In this document: piece after piece, positions 44,745-53,601 of the stretch
Position numbering within the stretch: the stretch's first letter is position 1
Layout: each line of letters starts with the position of its first letter
NCBI GenBank assembly: GCA_002685255.1
Contig: NYWU01000045.1
Span: 1-57,868, forward strand
Length of the DNA stretch: 57,868 bases
Origin: Idiomarinaceae bacterium
Lineage (GTDB): Bacteria; Pseudomonadota; Gammaproteobacteria; Enterobacterales; Alteromonadaceae
Direction of reading: 5' to 3'
The notes under the pieces: model-generated
What the model was told of the DNA's origin: nothing
Database searches by the model: none
Seen by the model: only the letters and a program-made list of their open reading frames with translations
Made by a program: the position numbers and the translations under genes

Positions 44745-46111
44745 AATATCAAAATCAGTTTGCCTTGCTAGATGATGCACGGGAAAGCTTGCTGCAGCGT
44801 GTTGCGCTTATTCGTATGGCGCAACACAGTATTAAACTTCAGTACTACCTGTGGCGAGATGATGCCAGCGGTTTAACGTTATTAAATGAGTGCAAGCAAG
44901 CGATCGAACGAGGCGTCCAGGTTTATTTGCTGTTAGACGACTTTACCAGTAAGCCTACTGAACGCTTATTGCGTGATTTGAGTCAGCATCCAAACTTTCA
45001 GGTAAAATTCTTTAATCCGTTGGTTCATCGAAAACTCCGTTGGTTAAACTACTTTACTGATTTTCGTCGAGTGAATCGACGCATGCACAATAAGGCGTTT
45101 ATTGTTGATGATCAGTATGCCATTGTTGGTGGGCGTAACATCGGTGATGAATACTTTGGCACCCATTCAGGACAGTTATTTTCCGATTTAGATGTTCTCA
45201 TGAAAGGCCAGGGAGTCAATGAAATAGCCAATGACTGGTTGAGCTACTGGCAGTGTGATCTGGCTGTATCAATTGAAAATATTGCAGGTCGTAGTCTTAC
45301 TGAGGCATTCATTGAGCGCTGGCAGCAGTTCAGCAAACAAGCGCATGCGGAACAGTTGAATGAATACGTATTTGGCGGTCTGTCAGAAGAGACCCTTGAT
45401 TTGAGCCGAGTAAATTGGCATGAGGCAGAAGCTCAGTGGATAAGTGATGACCCCTATAAAGCATCGTTGTCGCATAAGCCATCGCGCTTGGTCGTTCAAC
45501 AAATGGTCAAGGTGTTAAGCAAGGCAACCCAACAAGTCCGCATGGTCTCACCTTATTTTGTGCCGACGCAGAATGGTGTGCAGCAGATTGAGTCGATGCT
45601 GGAACGCGGCATTCAGTTTCAAGTGTTGACCAACTCATTAGCCGCTACGGATGTACCGGCTGTACATGCCGGTTATCAACGTCGGCGTCGACGTTTACTA
45701 ACGGCCGGTGCCAAGCTTTATGAGTTACGGCGTACGCAAGAGTCACCACAAAATCGCGTGCTACCATACTTTCGCAGGTCAGCAACAAGCTTGCATGCCA
45801 AGACGGTAACGGTTGATGAGCGTTCAGTCTTCGTCGGCTCATTTAATTTTGATCCTCGTTCAGCACAAATAAACACCGAGGCTGGACTCATCATTGAATC
45901 ACCTAACTTGGCTCAACGTATTATTGAAATATTTGATCATGAACTACCACTACGCGCGTATCAGGTAAGGTTGAATCGTTTTTATAAGCTCTATTGGGTG
46001 GATCGAAGCCATGTACCTGTTAAACGTATATATCGCGAGCCTGATGCTGGGCTCAGACGACGTTTTGTAGTCTGGCTAACAGCTCGCTTACCGGTTGACC
46101 ATTTACTTTAA
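44741..46111 (+). CDS. Phospholipase D-family protein, ClsC-like cardiolipin synthase
   Basis: A 456-residue protein with two HKD catalytic motifs: [19 protein letters not shown] (H116, K118, D123) and [19 protein letters not shown] (H352, K354, D359). The N-terminal [18 protein letters not shown] and the layout resemble ClsC/YmdC, which makes cardiolipin from phosphatidylglycerol and phosphatidylethanolamine. No membrane anchor is seen. It is translationally coupled to the VWA gene, an unusual partnership. Confidence 0.88.
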   Translation: MKYQNQFALLDDARESLLQRVALIRMAQHSIKLQYYLWRDDASGLTLLNECKQAIERGVQVYLLLDDFTSKPTERLLRDLSQHPNFQVKFFNPLVHRKLRWLNYFTDFRRVNRRMHNKAFIVDDQYAIVGGRNIGDEYFGTHSGQLFSDLDVLMKGQGVNEIANDWLSYWQCDLAVSIENIAGRSLTEAFIERWQQFSKQAHAEQLNEYVFGGLSEETLDLSRVNWHEAEAQWISDDPYKASLSHKPSRLVVQQMVKVLSKATQQVRMVSPYFVPTQNGVQQIESMLERGIQFQVLTNSLAATDVPAVHAGYQRRRRRLLTAGAKLYELRRTQESPQNRVLPYFRRSATSLHAKTVTVDERSVFVGSFNFDPRSAQINTEAGLIIESPNLAQRIIEIFDHELPLRAYQVRLNRFYKLYWVDRSHVPVKRIYREPDAGLRRRFVVWLTARLPVDHLL

Positions 46112-46112
46112 T

Positions 46113-46280
46113 ATGACGCATAAGAAACCCCACTTACCAACAAAGTGCTGTGCTCATTGTCAGCGTCCCTTTACTTGGCGTAAAAAGTGGGCGCGTGACT
46201 GGGAGCATGTTAAATACTGCTCCAAACGTTGCGCTGGGCTGGCACGCCAAGCGGCGCGCCAGCAGCCTGATGGCAATTAA
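46113..46280 (+). CDS. DUF2256 small zinc-ribbon-like protein
   Basis: A 55-residue basic protein with [15 protein letters not shown] and [10 protein letters not shown], i.e. two cysteine pairs arranged like a zinc ribbon, the signature of DUF2256. The ATG at 46113 follows the PLD stop after one base; an in-frame ATG 18 bases earlier would lie in the PLD gene. The ribosome site is weak, so coupling to the PLD gene is likely. The last four bases overlap the opposing DUF885 gene. Confidence 0.85.
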   Translation: MTHKKPHLPTKCCAHCQRPFTWRKKWARDWEHVKYCSKRCAGLARQAARQQPDGN

Positions 46281-48085
46281 AGTTGTTGAGCTATCCAGAG
46301 CCGAACCTTTTTTTCTAGTAAAAACAAGGGTAAGGCTCCGTCCTCGAGTACCACGCGATGAAACCGCTTAATATCGAATTTAGCGCCAAGTTTTTGCTCA
46401 GCCATACGACGCAGCTCGGCAATCTTCAACTGACCTATCTTATAGGCCAGTGCTTGACCTGGGAGCGCCATGAAACGCTCAGCCTCGGATACTGCTCGCG
46501 CTTCTGCGACCGGCGCGTTGTCATACATGTAATCGAGCACTTGTTGACGTGTCCAGCCTTTATCATGAATACCGGTATCAGTGACTAGACGAATAGATCG
46601 CCACAGCTCAGCAGCCAAGGCACCAAAGCGTTGGTACGGGTCTTCATATAATCCTAACTCATCGCCTAATGACTCGGCATATAATCCCCAACCCTCAGTG
46701 TAAGCTGTTTCGCGGCCGTACTTACGAAACAACGGTAAGTCTTTGAGTTCTTGCTGAATGCTGATTTGAAAGTGGTGACCAGGAGCCGCCTCGTGAAGAA
46801 ATAGCGCAGTCTTAGCCCACGTAGGTCGCGAGGATAGATCGTAAGTGTTCAAATAAAATACAGCGGGGCGAGCATTATCTTGAGGGGCTGACTGATAACT
46901 GCCTGAACTGGCTGATTGCTCGCGGAAACGTTCGACCGGTCTTACTTCGTAATCTGCTTTAGGAAAAATATTAAACAGTTGCGGTACGCGCTCGTCGACC
47001 TTAGCGCGCAGTGAGCGATAGTCCTCTAACATAGCTTGACGGCTCGGATAAATAAACTGTTCATCGTTCGTCATGAAATCGAAAAACGCTTTTAAATCGC
47101 CCTCGAAGTTGATTTCTCGCATTATTTTGCGCATCTCGTCATGAATACGAGACACCTCTTGTTTGCCAAGTTGGTGTACTTTATCGGCGCTGATATCGAT
47201 CGAGGTATTGACCTTGATTTGATGTTGATACCAAGCTTTCCCATTGGGGAGTTGGCCAATACCAAAAGTTTTGGTGCGCGCGTGAGGAAGATAATCTTCT
47301 TCTAAGTAGTCAGCCAAACGCTGGTATGCAGGAAGCACCTCGTCACTCAAAATCCGATTATATTGTGCTCTTATAGTTTGTTTTTGTTGCTCTGATAGTG
47401 TTTGTGGTAATTCATCAACAGGGCGCCAAAAAATGCTTTCTTTGATATTACTGACTTGTTGCGCTCTAATTTGCGCAATGGCCTTTTCGATAAGAACGTG
47501 AGGTTGTACAACACCTTTTTCTACACCATTTTGCATATTTTCAATCGCTTGATCGAAAATGACAGGGATTTGATGCATACGCTCTGCCCAGTTGGCGTAA
47601 TCTTCGGCATTATTAAAGGGCTGAGCTGAGGTACCCGAGCCCAACATCGCGTACTGGTTAGCAATATTATAAAACTGATTAATCGGTATTAGATGAGAAG
47701 GAAACTTGCTACCTTCAATGGCGTCGATGCGGTCTTGACGGAATATTTGGTAACTGATTTTTTGCCTTTCTGTCAGTGAATCGATGTCAATCGAGTCAAT
47801 CTTATCAAGATATTTTTGCTCTAATTCAAGTTGCTGTTGTCGGTGCGCTGGTGAGAGAAAGTTCGGCAGTTTATCGTTATAACCCGTGCGTCCGATATAG
47901 GTGGCTGTCAAAGGGTTTAAACTCAAATTTTCGTCAAAATAATTGCTGTAGAGCTCATCAAGCTTCTGTGATACCGAGACACTTTTAATTGATGAAGATG
48001 CCTTTGTACTTTGCGTTTGCTGGGGGGCGTCACCGCAACCAGCCAATACACCTGCTAACGCTAATACAATTAAAGAATGTTTCAT
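46277..48085 (-). CDS. DUF885 lipoprotein, putative metallopeptidase
   Basis: A 602-residue protein. The signal ends in the lipobox LAGC (C17). The C-terminal part contains [16 protein letters not shown] (about residue 430), an HExxxGHH zinc-type motif, and [19 protein letters not shown], both typical of DUF885 proteins, which are probably carboxypeptidase-like. Located at the inner or outer membrane facing the periplasm. The next gene upstream, a diguanylate cyclase, ends two bases before its ATG. Confidence 0.88.
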   Translation of the reverse strand: MKHSLIVLALAGVLAGCGDAPQQTQSTKASSSIKSVSVSQKLDELYSNYFDENLSLNPLTATYIGRTGYNDKLPNFLSPAHRQQQLELEQKYLDKIDSIDIDSLTERQKISYQIFRQDRIDAIEGSKFPSHLIPINQFYNIANQYAMLGSGTSAQPFNNAEDYANWAERMHQIPVIFDQAIENMQNGVEKGVVQPHVLIEKAIAQIRAQQVSNIKESIFWRPVDELPQTLSEQQKQTIRAQYNRILSDEVLPAYQRLADYLEEDYLPHARTKTFGIGQLPNGKAWYQHQIKVNTSIDISADKVHQLGKQEVSRIHDEMRKIMREINFEGDLKAFFDFMTNDEQFIYPSRQAMLEDYRSLRAKVDERVPQLFNIFPKADYEVRPVERFREQSASSGSYQSAPQDNARPAVFYLNTYDLSSRPTWAKTALFLHEAAPGHHFQISIQQELKDLPLFRKYGRETAYTEGWGLYAESLGDELGLYEDPYQRFGALAAELWRSIRLVTDTGIHDKGWTRQQVLDYMYDNAPVAEARAVSEAERFMALPGQALAYKIGQLKIAELRRMAEQKLGAKFDIKRFHRVVLEDGALPLFLLEKKVRLWIAQQL

Positions 48086-48087
48086 AA

Positions 48088-51024
48088 CTAGGCTAACTCC
48101 GTTCTATTTCTACCGTTTTGTTTAGCTTCATAAAGTGCCTTATCGGCCGCCACTAGCAATGCACTGTGATTTGGATAGTGTTCACTCGACGCAACGCCAA
48201 TACTGACCGTGACCGATAGCTCGTTGGCAAGATGATTAAACGATGTGTCTTCCACTGTTTGTCGGATGCGCTCAGCCGCTTTGAGTGCCTCTTTGGCATT
48301 AGTTTCAGGCATTAGAAGGGCAAACTCTTCACCACCCCAACGGGCGATATAGTCGACATCTCTAAGCATATTACTGAGTAATGCTGAGAGTTCGATAAGC
48401 ACTTGGTCACCGATGACGTGCAAGTAACGGTCATTAATTAGTTTAAAATGGTCAACATCGATAATCGCAAGAGACAGTGGTTGGGCAGAGCGTTCACAAC
48501 GCTTAACCTCATATTGCAGTTGCTCATCGAACGCGCGTCGGTTGCCCAACTGCGTCAATGAGTCTTGCCGTGCCAAACCTTTCAGCTCCTTGGTTTTTTC
48601 AGCCACCATTAACTCCAGTTGTGTGCGCTGGTTACTTAAGAAACGGATGCGCGCTCTGACTAATATCGTGGTGATGGCAATGCCAGCTAAAGCAATGGTG
48701 AGCCAAAACCACGACTGTTGCCAAGGGTGCTCTGAACGGGTGAAAGCAAAGCTAACGGGCTCGCTCCAAGCGCCGCCAGGATAAGCTGCTCGGACCTGAA
48801 ACACATAATCATTGGCAGGAAGCGAGGTGTATTCTGATGTTGTCATCGACCCGCGAGGTAGCCATTGGTCATCAAAACCCACCAAACGTACCTGATACTC
48901 AATGTGATCAGCCATCAAGTAGCCCAACCCAGCATAGTTGACCACTAAGCGTTGGGTATCTGCAGGAATTCGACTTCCATAACTTACTCGTTTTCCATCA
49001 GCAGTGACTGAAGCAATAACCGCTGGCGGGGCAATTTGCACCATTGCTTTTAAATCAGAAGGTGCAACCGAAGATACTCCCCGAGCGGTGCTCATCCAAA
49101 CGCGACCACTATCACTGCGTATCATCGAGGGGCCGCCGCTATTGACTTGTGAGCTGCCCATGCCATCGACCTCGGTAAAGCGTTGATAGCTGAGTTTATT
49201 GATAGTGCCTTCCAGAAACTTTCCAAATACGTCGTGGGCGATAAAAATCGCTCCACGGTTCGAACCTAACCAAATGTTGGCGTCTCCATCGAACGACATC
49301 GCAAGATAGTTATCAAACGGTAAACCTTGATCACGGTTAATAATTTGCCAGGTGTTATTTTTCTGGTGGTGATATATAAGCCCGCGATCGGTAGCCAAAA
49401 AGACATAAGGACCTTTATGAGTAATTTGGAAAGTGAGTTGCGCATTATGTAAATCAGAGAAGTCGAGTTGTTTTACCGTCCACTTTCCATCCATTGAAGT
49501 CGTTAAATCAACAACTGAAACACCGCTGACCGAAGCGATCCACAACTCGTCATTAATAACCCGTAGCGCGGTAATATAATTGTTCTGTATCCCATCTTGT
49601 GTCGTAATTGTGCGCGTCTGCCATCCCTGATCGGTTTTTATGAGGTGCGTTACGCCTGTCGGGGAGCCAAGAAAAATGCCATATTCATTGGATGTTGTTA
49701 GAGCACGAACTTCCTCAGAGTGAAGCACAGAGTCCGCGGTTAAGTGTTGCGTGACACGCTCACCATCCCACATAAATAATCCGTTCGTGTAGGTACCGAT
49801 GAGCAGTTGATCTTGGTATTGTTCAAAGGACAACACCGATTGATTAGCTAAGGGGTGGGGCGCCTCGAAAGTAGTTAAACGAGACTCGGTCAGTTGGCTG
49901 ATACCGCTACTGGTTCCGACGTAGAGTTTATTTTTGAATTCATAAACGGTGCGAACAAAGTCTCCCGCTAGCCCGTTATGAGACTGCATGGTGGTAAACA
50001 ATGAGCGACGAAATTGCATTAAGCCACCATGGGTCGAGACCCATACGCTGCCCTCTTGATCCTCTAAAATATCAAGCACGTGATTATTCGGAAGACCGGT
50101 TTCGGTGGTGACCTGTTGTAACTCACCTTTAAAAAAACGCAGTATACCGTTGCGGTAGGTTCCTAGCCACAGGGCACCGTCCTGTGTTCTGTTAATTGCG
50201 CTAATAGTATAGTTAATATCCGGCAATAGTTTTTTGAACGTGAAGCTTTCGCCTTGTTGTTGAAACAGACCACTCCCTGTACCAACAAGCAATCGTCCAT
50301 CGTGATCGAGAAACAACTTGCGAATGCGATTATCCGGTAACCCCTCCACTCGCTGAAACTGCGTTGCGCCTGACTTTTTAACCATCAGCCCGCCCGCAGT
50401 TGCGGCCCACAAATTGCCCTCCGTATCGACTCGCGCCTGATACACATTATTAGAGGGCAAGCCATTGTCGGTAGTAAACTGCGACACGCGCTCGTTATTT
50501 TCGTAGTTAATCAGCCCTTGCTCACTGCTCGATACCCAAATCGTGCAATTGCTATCGATTTCAACCTCATTAACGAACGGTGGGGCGGGCTCAAGTGGTA
50601 ACCATCGGTTATCGTGAAAGCGGCTTATACCGCCCCGGGCGCCTGCAACATAGATACTATCGTCACACGGGTTGAGTGCGATTGAGAAAATACCAATATC
50701 GGGTAATCCAGTGACACGAATATCATCGTAAATATCAAAGTCTTTGCCATCAAAACGCACCGGACCTTGCCATGTACCAAACCAAAGAAAACCTTGTTTA
50801 TCTTGGGCAATGGCATTAATTGAGTTGTGCGGCAGACCGTCGCGCGTCGTCCAACTTTGGCGAGTCATGTAGTGTATCGATTGATCAACGGGCAACTCAA
50901 AGTCGATAGTATTGATGGCAGAGCCTGCAGGTGCGCTTTGCGCGTGGCTGTCTATACTGAAGAGCGAAACAGCGATAACGAATGAAAACAGTTTAAGCAT
51001 GTTGGGTATCACGTGTTTGACCAT
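48088..51024 (-). CDS. Beta-propeller sensor diguanylate cyclase
   Basis: About 978 residues. After a signal peptide there are at least twelve two-component-regulator-propeller repeats (recurrent GLP-N-V then LW-GT--G), forming one or two periplasmic beta-propellers, then a Y_Y_Y domain, one membrane helix (about 768-788), a short coiled segment and a GGDEF domain. The active site is RWGGEEFALLMPE (about 893-905) and RDVD five residues before it is an inhibitory I-site, so it should make c-di-GMP in response to a periplasmic ligand, often a glycan for such propellers. ATG at 51024 or 51000 are both possible starts; neither has a clear ribosome site. Confidence 0.9.
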   Translation of the reverse strand: MVKHVIPNMLKLFSFVIAVSLFSIDSHAQSAPAGSAINTIDFELPVDQSIHYMTRQSWTTRDGLPHNSINAIAQDKQGFLWFGTWQGPVRFDGKDFDIYDDIRVTGLPDIGIFSIALNPCDDSIYVAGARGGISRFHDNRWLPLEPAPPFVNEVEIDSNCTIWVSSSEQGLINYENNERVSQFTTDNGLPSNNVYQARVDTEGNLWAATAGGLMVKKSGATQFQRVEGLPDNRIRKLFLDHDGRLLVGTGSGLFQQQGESFTFKKLLPDINYTISAINRTQDGALWLGTYRNGILRFFKGELQQVTTETGLPNNHVLDILEDQEGSVWVSTHGGLMQFRRSLFTTMQSHNGLAGDFVRTVYEFKNKLYVGTSSGISQLTESRLTTFEAPHPLANQSVLSFEQYQDQLLIGTYTNGLFMWDGERVTQHLTADSVLHSEEVRALTTSNEYGIFLGSPTGVTHLIKTDQGWQTRTITTQDGIQNNYITALRVINDELWIASVSGVSVVDLTTSMDGKWTVKQLDFSDLHNAQLTFQITHKGPYVFLATDRGLIYHHQKNNTWQIINRDQGLPFDNYLAMSFDGDANIWLGSNRGAIFIAHDVFGKFLEGTINKLSYQRFTEVDGMGSSQVNSGGPSMIRSDSGRVWMSTARGVSSVAPSDLKAMVQIAPPAVIASVTADGKRVSYGSRIPADTQRLVVNYAGLGYLMADHIEYQVRLVGFDDQWLPRGSMTTSEYTSLPANDYVFQVRAAYPGGAWSEPVSFAFTRSEHPWQQSWFWLTIALAGIAITTILVRARIRFLSNQRTQLELMVAEKTKELKGLARQDSLTQLGNRRAFDEQLQYEVKRCERSAQPLSLAIIDVDHFKLINDRYLHVIGDQVLIELSALLSNMLRDVDYIARWGGEEFALLMPETNAKEALKAAERIRQTVEDTSFNHLANELSVTVSIGVASSEHYPNHSALLVAADKALYEAKQNGRNRTELA

Positions 51025-51144
51025 TAATTCACGACTTAAAGGATTGCTTGCATTCAAATGGTACGTGAATTGTAAATTGATTACCAATACTTACAACATT
51101 CGTAATAACTGAACCTGAAAATATATCAACCTTGGAGATTAAGC

Positions 51145-52197
51145 ATGACTAAATCTTATGCGGCACAATCTGAAACCTCGGGTATGGCTCCCCATACTAT
51201 TGAGCGCCGTGAGCCTCGTGCTGACGATGTAGCCATCGATATTTTGTATTGCGGTGTCTGCCATACCGACATTCATTATGTACAAAACGATTGGGGTGGC
51301 ACGATTTATCCGGTGGTACCGGGGCATGAGATTATTGGGCGTGTCACGCGAGTGGGTGCTGATGTGAAAGACTATAAAGAGGGCGATATTGTCGGCGTGG
51401 GTTGCATGGTTGACTCTTGCCGAAGCTGCGAAGCGTGCGACCAAGGTCTTGAGCAATATTGTTTAAATGGCATGGTGCCGACATACAACGGTGAGGACAA
51501 ACTTGACGGCTCAATAACCTACGGCGGCTACTCAGAAAATGTGGTTGTCAGTGACCGTTTCGTTGTGCGCGTTCCCGATAGCCTCGATCCTGCCAAGAGT
51601 GCTCCTTTGTTATGCGCAGGGATAACCACCTATTCGCCGTTACGCCATTACGGTGTTAAAAAAGGCGATAAGGTTGGCGTCATTGGTATGGGTGGCCTGG
51701 GTCACATGGGCGTCAAATTTGCTAAAGCGATGGGGGCTGAAGTGACATTGTTCACTCGCTCAGAGAGCAAAGTAAAGGAAGCGAAAAAGCAAGGGGCAGA
51801 TCATGTCGTAATTTCTACCGATCCCGAACAGATGGAAGCCGTTGCCGAAACATTTGATTTCATGCTCGACACCGTGCCCGTTCAGCATGATTTGAACCCT
51901 TATTTGAACTGCCTGAAATTTGATGGAACGCATATTTTGGTCGGTTTGCTTGAACCAGTAGACCCCGCATTACAGGCAGGACAACTGGTAATGAAGCGTC
52001 GCGTATTAGCGGGTTCTTTGATTGGTGGAATGCCTGAAACGCAGGAAATGCTCGATTTCTGTGGTGAGCATGGTATCCACTGTGATGTGGAAATGCTTGA
52101 TATTAAAAATATCAATGAGGCCTTTGAGCGAATGAAGAAGGGCGATGTTAAGTATCGATTTGTAATTGATATGGATACTTTGAAGCAATCTGCTTGA
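51145..52197 (+). CDS. Zinc-dependent NAD(P) alcohol dehydrogenase, YahK/CAD-like
   Basis: A 350-residue medium-chain dehydrogenase of the cinnamyl-alcohol dehydrogenase group. The catalytic zinc ligands lie in YCGVCHTDIHY and VPGHEIIG; the structural zinc site is the four cysteines of CRSCEACDQGLEQYC; the cofactor loop is GMGGLGHMGVKFAKAMG. It probably reduces aldehydes with NADPH, like E. coli YahK. TTGGAG lies before the ATG. Divergent from the propeller cyclase. Confidence 0.93.
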   Translation: MTKSYAAQSETSGMAPHTIERREPRADDVAIDILYCGVCHTDIHYVQNDWGGTIYPVVPGHEIIGRVTRVGADVKDYKEGDIVGVGCMVDSCRSCEACDQGLEQYCLNGMVPTYNGEDKLDGSITYGGYSENVVVSDRFVVRVPDSLDPAKSAPLLCAGITTYSPLRHYGVKKGDKVGVIGMGGLGHMGVKFAKAMGAEVTLFTRSESKVKEAKKQGADHVVISTDPEQMEAVAETFDFMLDTVPVQHDLNPYLNCLKFDGTHILVGLLEPVDPALQAGQLVMKRRVLAGSLIGGMPETQEMLDFCGEHGIHCDVEMLDIKNINEAFERMKKGDVKYRFVIDMDTLKQSA

Positions 52198-52215
52198 TTT
52201 AACTAATCTTCAATC

Positions 52216-52257
52216 AAAAAGATTGACGGACATTGATTTTTCCGTCAATCTTTTTTT
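52216..52257 (+). terminator. Terminator after the alcohol dehydrogenase gene
   Basis: A perfect 15-base-arm stem (52216-52230 with 52241-52255) with a 10-base loop, ending in a run of seven T. It separates the dehydrogenase from the downstream diguanylate cyclase. Confidence 0.93.
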
Positions 52258-52280
52258 ATTTGGACGGTTAATCAATCCCC

Positions 52281-53372
52281 GTGAAACAGTTACTTCGTCC
52301 TACCTATATTACCGGTAAGCTTGACCCGAACTTCCGTCGCAACCAGTTGTTGGAAGTGTGTCTGGTTATTGGGGTTATTGCATTGTTGTCATTGGCGGCA
52401 TTAAACGCTTTTTTGTTTAATGATCTGGACCTTGCGCTCATGGACGCCATAGGTGCCGGTATTGCCGGCGGCTTACTTTACTTGCTCAAAAAGCGCTATT
52501 TGATAGAGCTCGTCAGTTGGTTGTTTGTGGTAATGATAGGCTTGTTAATTTCAACATTCTTGTTGTTAGCTGCAGGCAATAATAACGGTTATCTCTGGAC
52601 TGCTTTATTCCCTCCTTTTGCTTTTTTTCTTCTAGGGAAAAATAAAGGTCTTTGGGTTACTGTATTGTTTTTTTCTATATTTATGTTTCAGCTGTACACG
52701 ACAATATTTATTAATAAAGCCCCTCATTTATCTTTAGGAGCCTTTTTAAACACGCTTGAGGTGTTTGTTATAAGCCTTCTTTTGTATCGCTTTTACGAAA
52801 AGACACGGACTGAAGCCAATCAATTATTACATGAACAGAGTGTACGATTGGAGAAAATGGCAAAAACCGATAAGTTGACACAGTTATTTAATCGGCAGTA
52901 CCTCGATTCGACGTTATTTAGTTTGTACAAGAAACGTCGGTCACTACCGATTTCAGTGCTGTTACTTGACGTTGACTTATTCAAGGCAATTAATGATGAA
53001 TACGGTCACTTATTCGGTGACGAAGTACTGATAAAGCTGTCTAAGCGCTTGGCCGAATCTGTAAGAGATTACGATGTGGTGGGTCGCTGGGGTGGAGAAG
53101 AGTTTTTAATCATCGCGCCTAACACATCCCAGCTTGATGCACTGGGTTTGGCTGAGCGTATTCGCAGACAACTTAACATGCAGGTTAATGAGTCGGTGAC
53201 GACCAGTGTCAGTATAGGTGTATCTAGCACTGATAGAGTTAAGAGCCCTGAAGAATTGATATCACAAGCTGATAGAGCCCTGTATCAAGCGAAATCGAAT
53301 GGGCGGAATCAAGTCCGAAGTTTTGTTTCGGCGGTTGAATCTGAACATCGAAAAGTCAATAATACGGCTTAG
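52281..53372 (+). CDS. Membrane-bound diguanylate cyclase
   Basis: A 363-residue protein with about six membrane helices in the first 170 residues, a linker helix and a GGDEF domain. The active site is RWGGEEFLIIAP (about 269-280) and the I-site RDYD stands five residues upstream; DVDLFKAINDEYGHLFGDEVL is the usual metal/substrate segment. It should make c-di-GMP. The start is GTG at 52281 with a poor ribosome site. Its TAG stop contributes a base to the lysine riboswitch that follows. Confidence 0.9.
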   Translation: MKQLLRPTYITGKLDPNFRRNQLLEVCLVIGVIALLSLAALNAFLFNDLDLALMDAIGAGIAGGLLYLLKKRYLIELVSWLFVVMIGLLISTFLLLAAGNNNGYLWTALFPPFAFFLLGKNKGLWVTVLFFSIFMFQLYTTIFINKAPHLSLGAFLNTLEVFVISLLLYRFYEKTRTEANQLLHEQSVRLEKMAKTDKLTQLFNRQYLDSTLFSLYKKRRSLPISVLLLDVDLFKAINDEYGHLFGDEVLIKLSKRLAESVRDYDVVGRWGGEEFLIIAPNTSQLDALGLAERIRRQLNMQVNESVTTSVSIGVSSTDRVKSPEELISQADRALYQAKSNGRNQVRSFVSAVESEHRKVNNTA

Positions 53373-53601
53373 GAAGAGGTGCGGTTGCTAGGTAACATTA
53401 CTGACTGAGTTCCAACACGCAAGTAATGTGAGGGAGTTAACCGCCGAGGTAGTTCATTGGTTGGACAATGTGTTACCGACTGTTGGGTTTGAAAACCTGC
53501 AGTTGTCACCTATCGGGTGGAGAGCTTCTGGCTGCATTTTTGAGTCATCTCAGCGTGGACCAAGCTCTCTGAACATTGTTGTAATTTGTTCAGAGGATCA
53601 A
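53372..53601 (+). promoter_or_regulatory. Lysine riboswitch (L-box) controlling lysC
   Basis: The leader has the hallmark blocks of the lysine riboswitch in order: GAAGAGGTGCGG, AACCGCCGAGG, GACTGTTGGG and CAGTTGTCACC. The helices can be traced: P2 53381-53386 with 53439-53444; P2b 53395-53402 with 53422-53429; P3 CATTG 53455-53459 with CAATG 53466-53470; P4 53486-53490 with 53493-53497; P5 CACC 53507-53510 with GGTG 53516-53519; a short P1 53372-53376 with 53525-53529. The expression platform has a ribosome-site sequestering stem, 53567-53575 with 53587-53595, competing with 53520-53527 pairing to 53562-53569. No U-tract, so control is probably translational, shutting lysC when lysine is high. 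Confidence 0.93.

Noticed and set aside
53428-53601. An in-frame N-terminal extension of lysC by 58 residues.
   Set aside because: The extension has no aspartokinase similarity, the DNA is a lysine riboswitch, and ATG 53602 has a good ribosome site.
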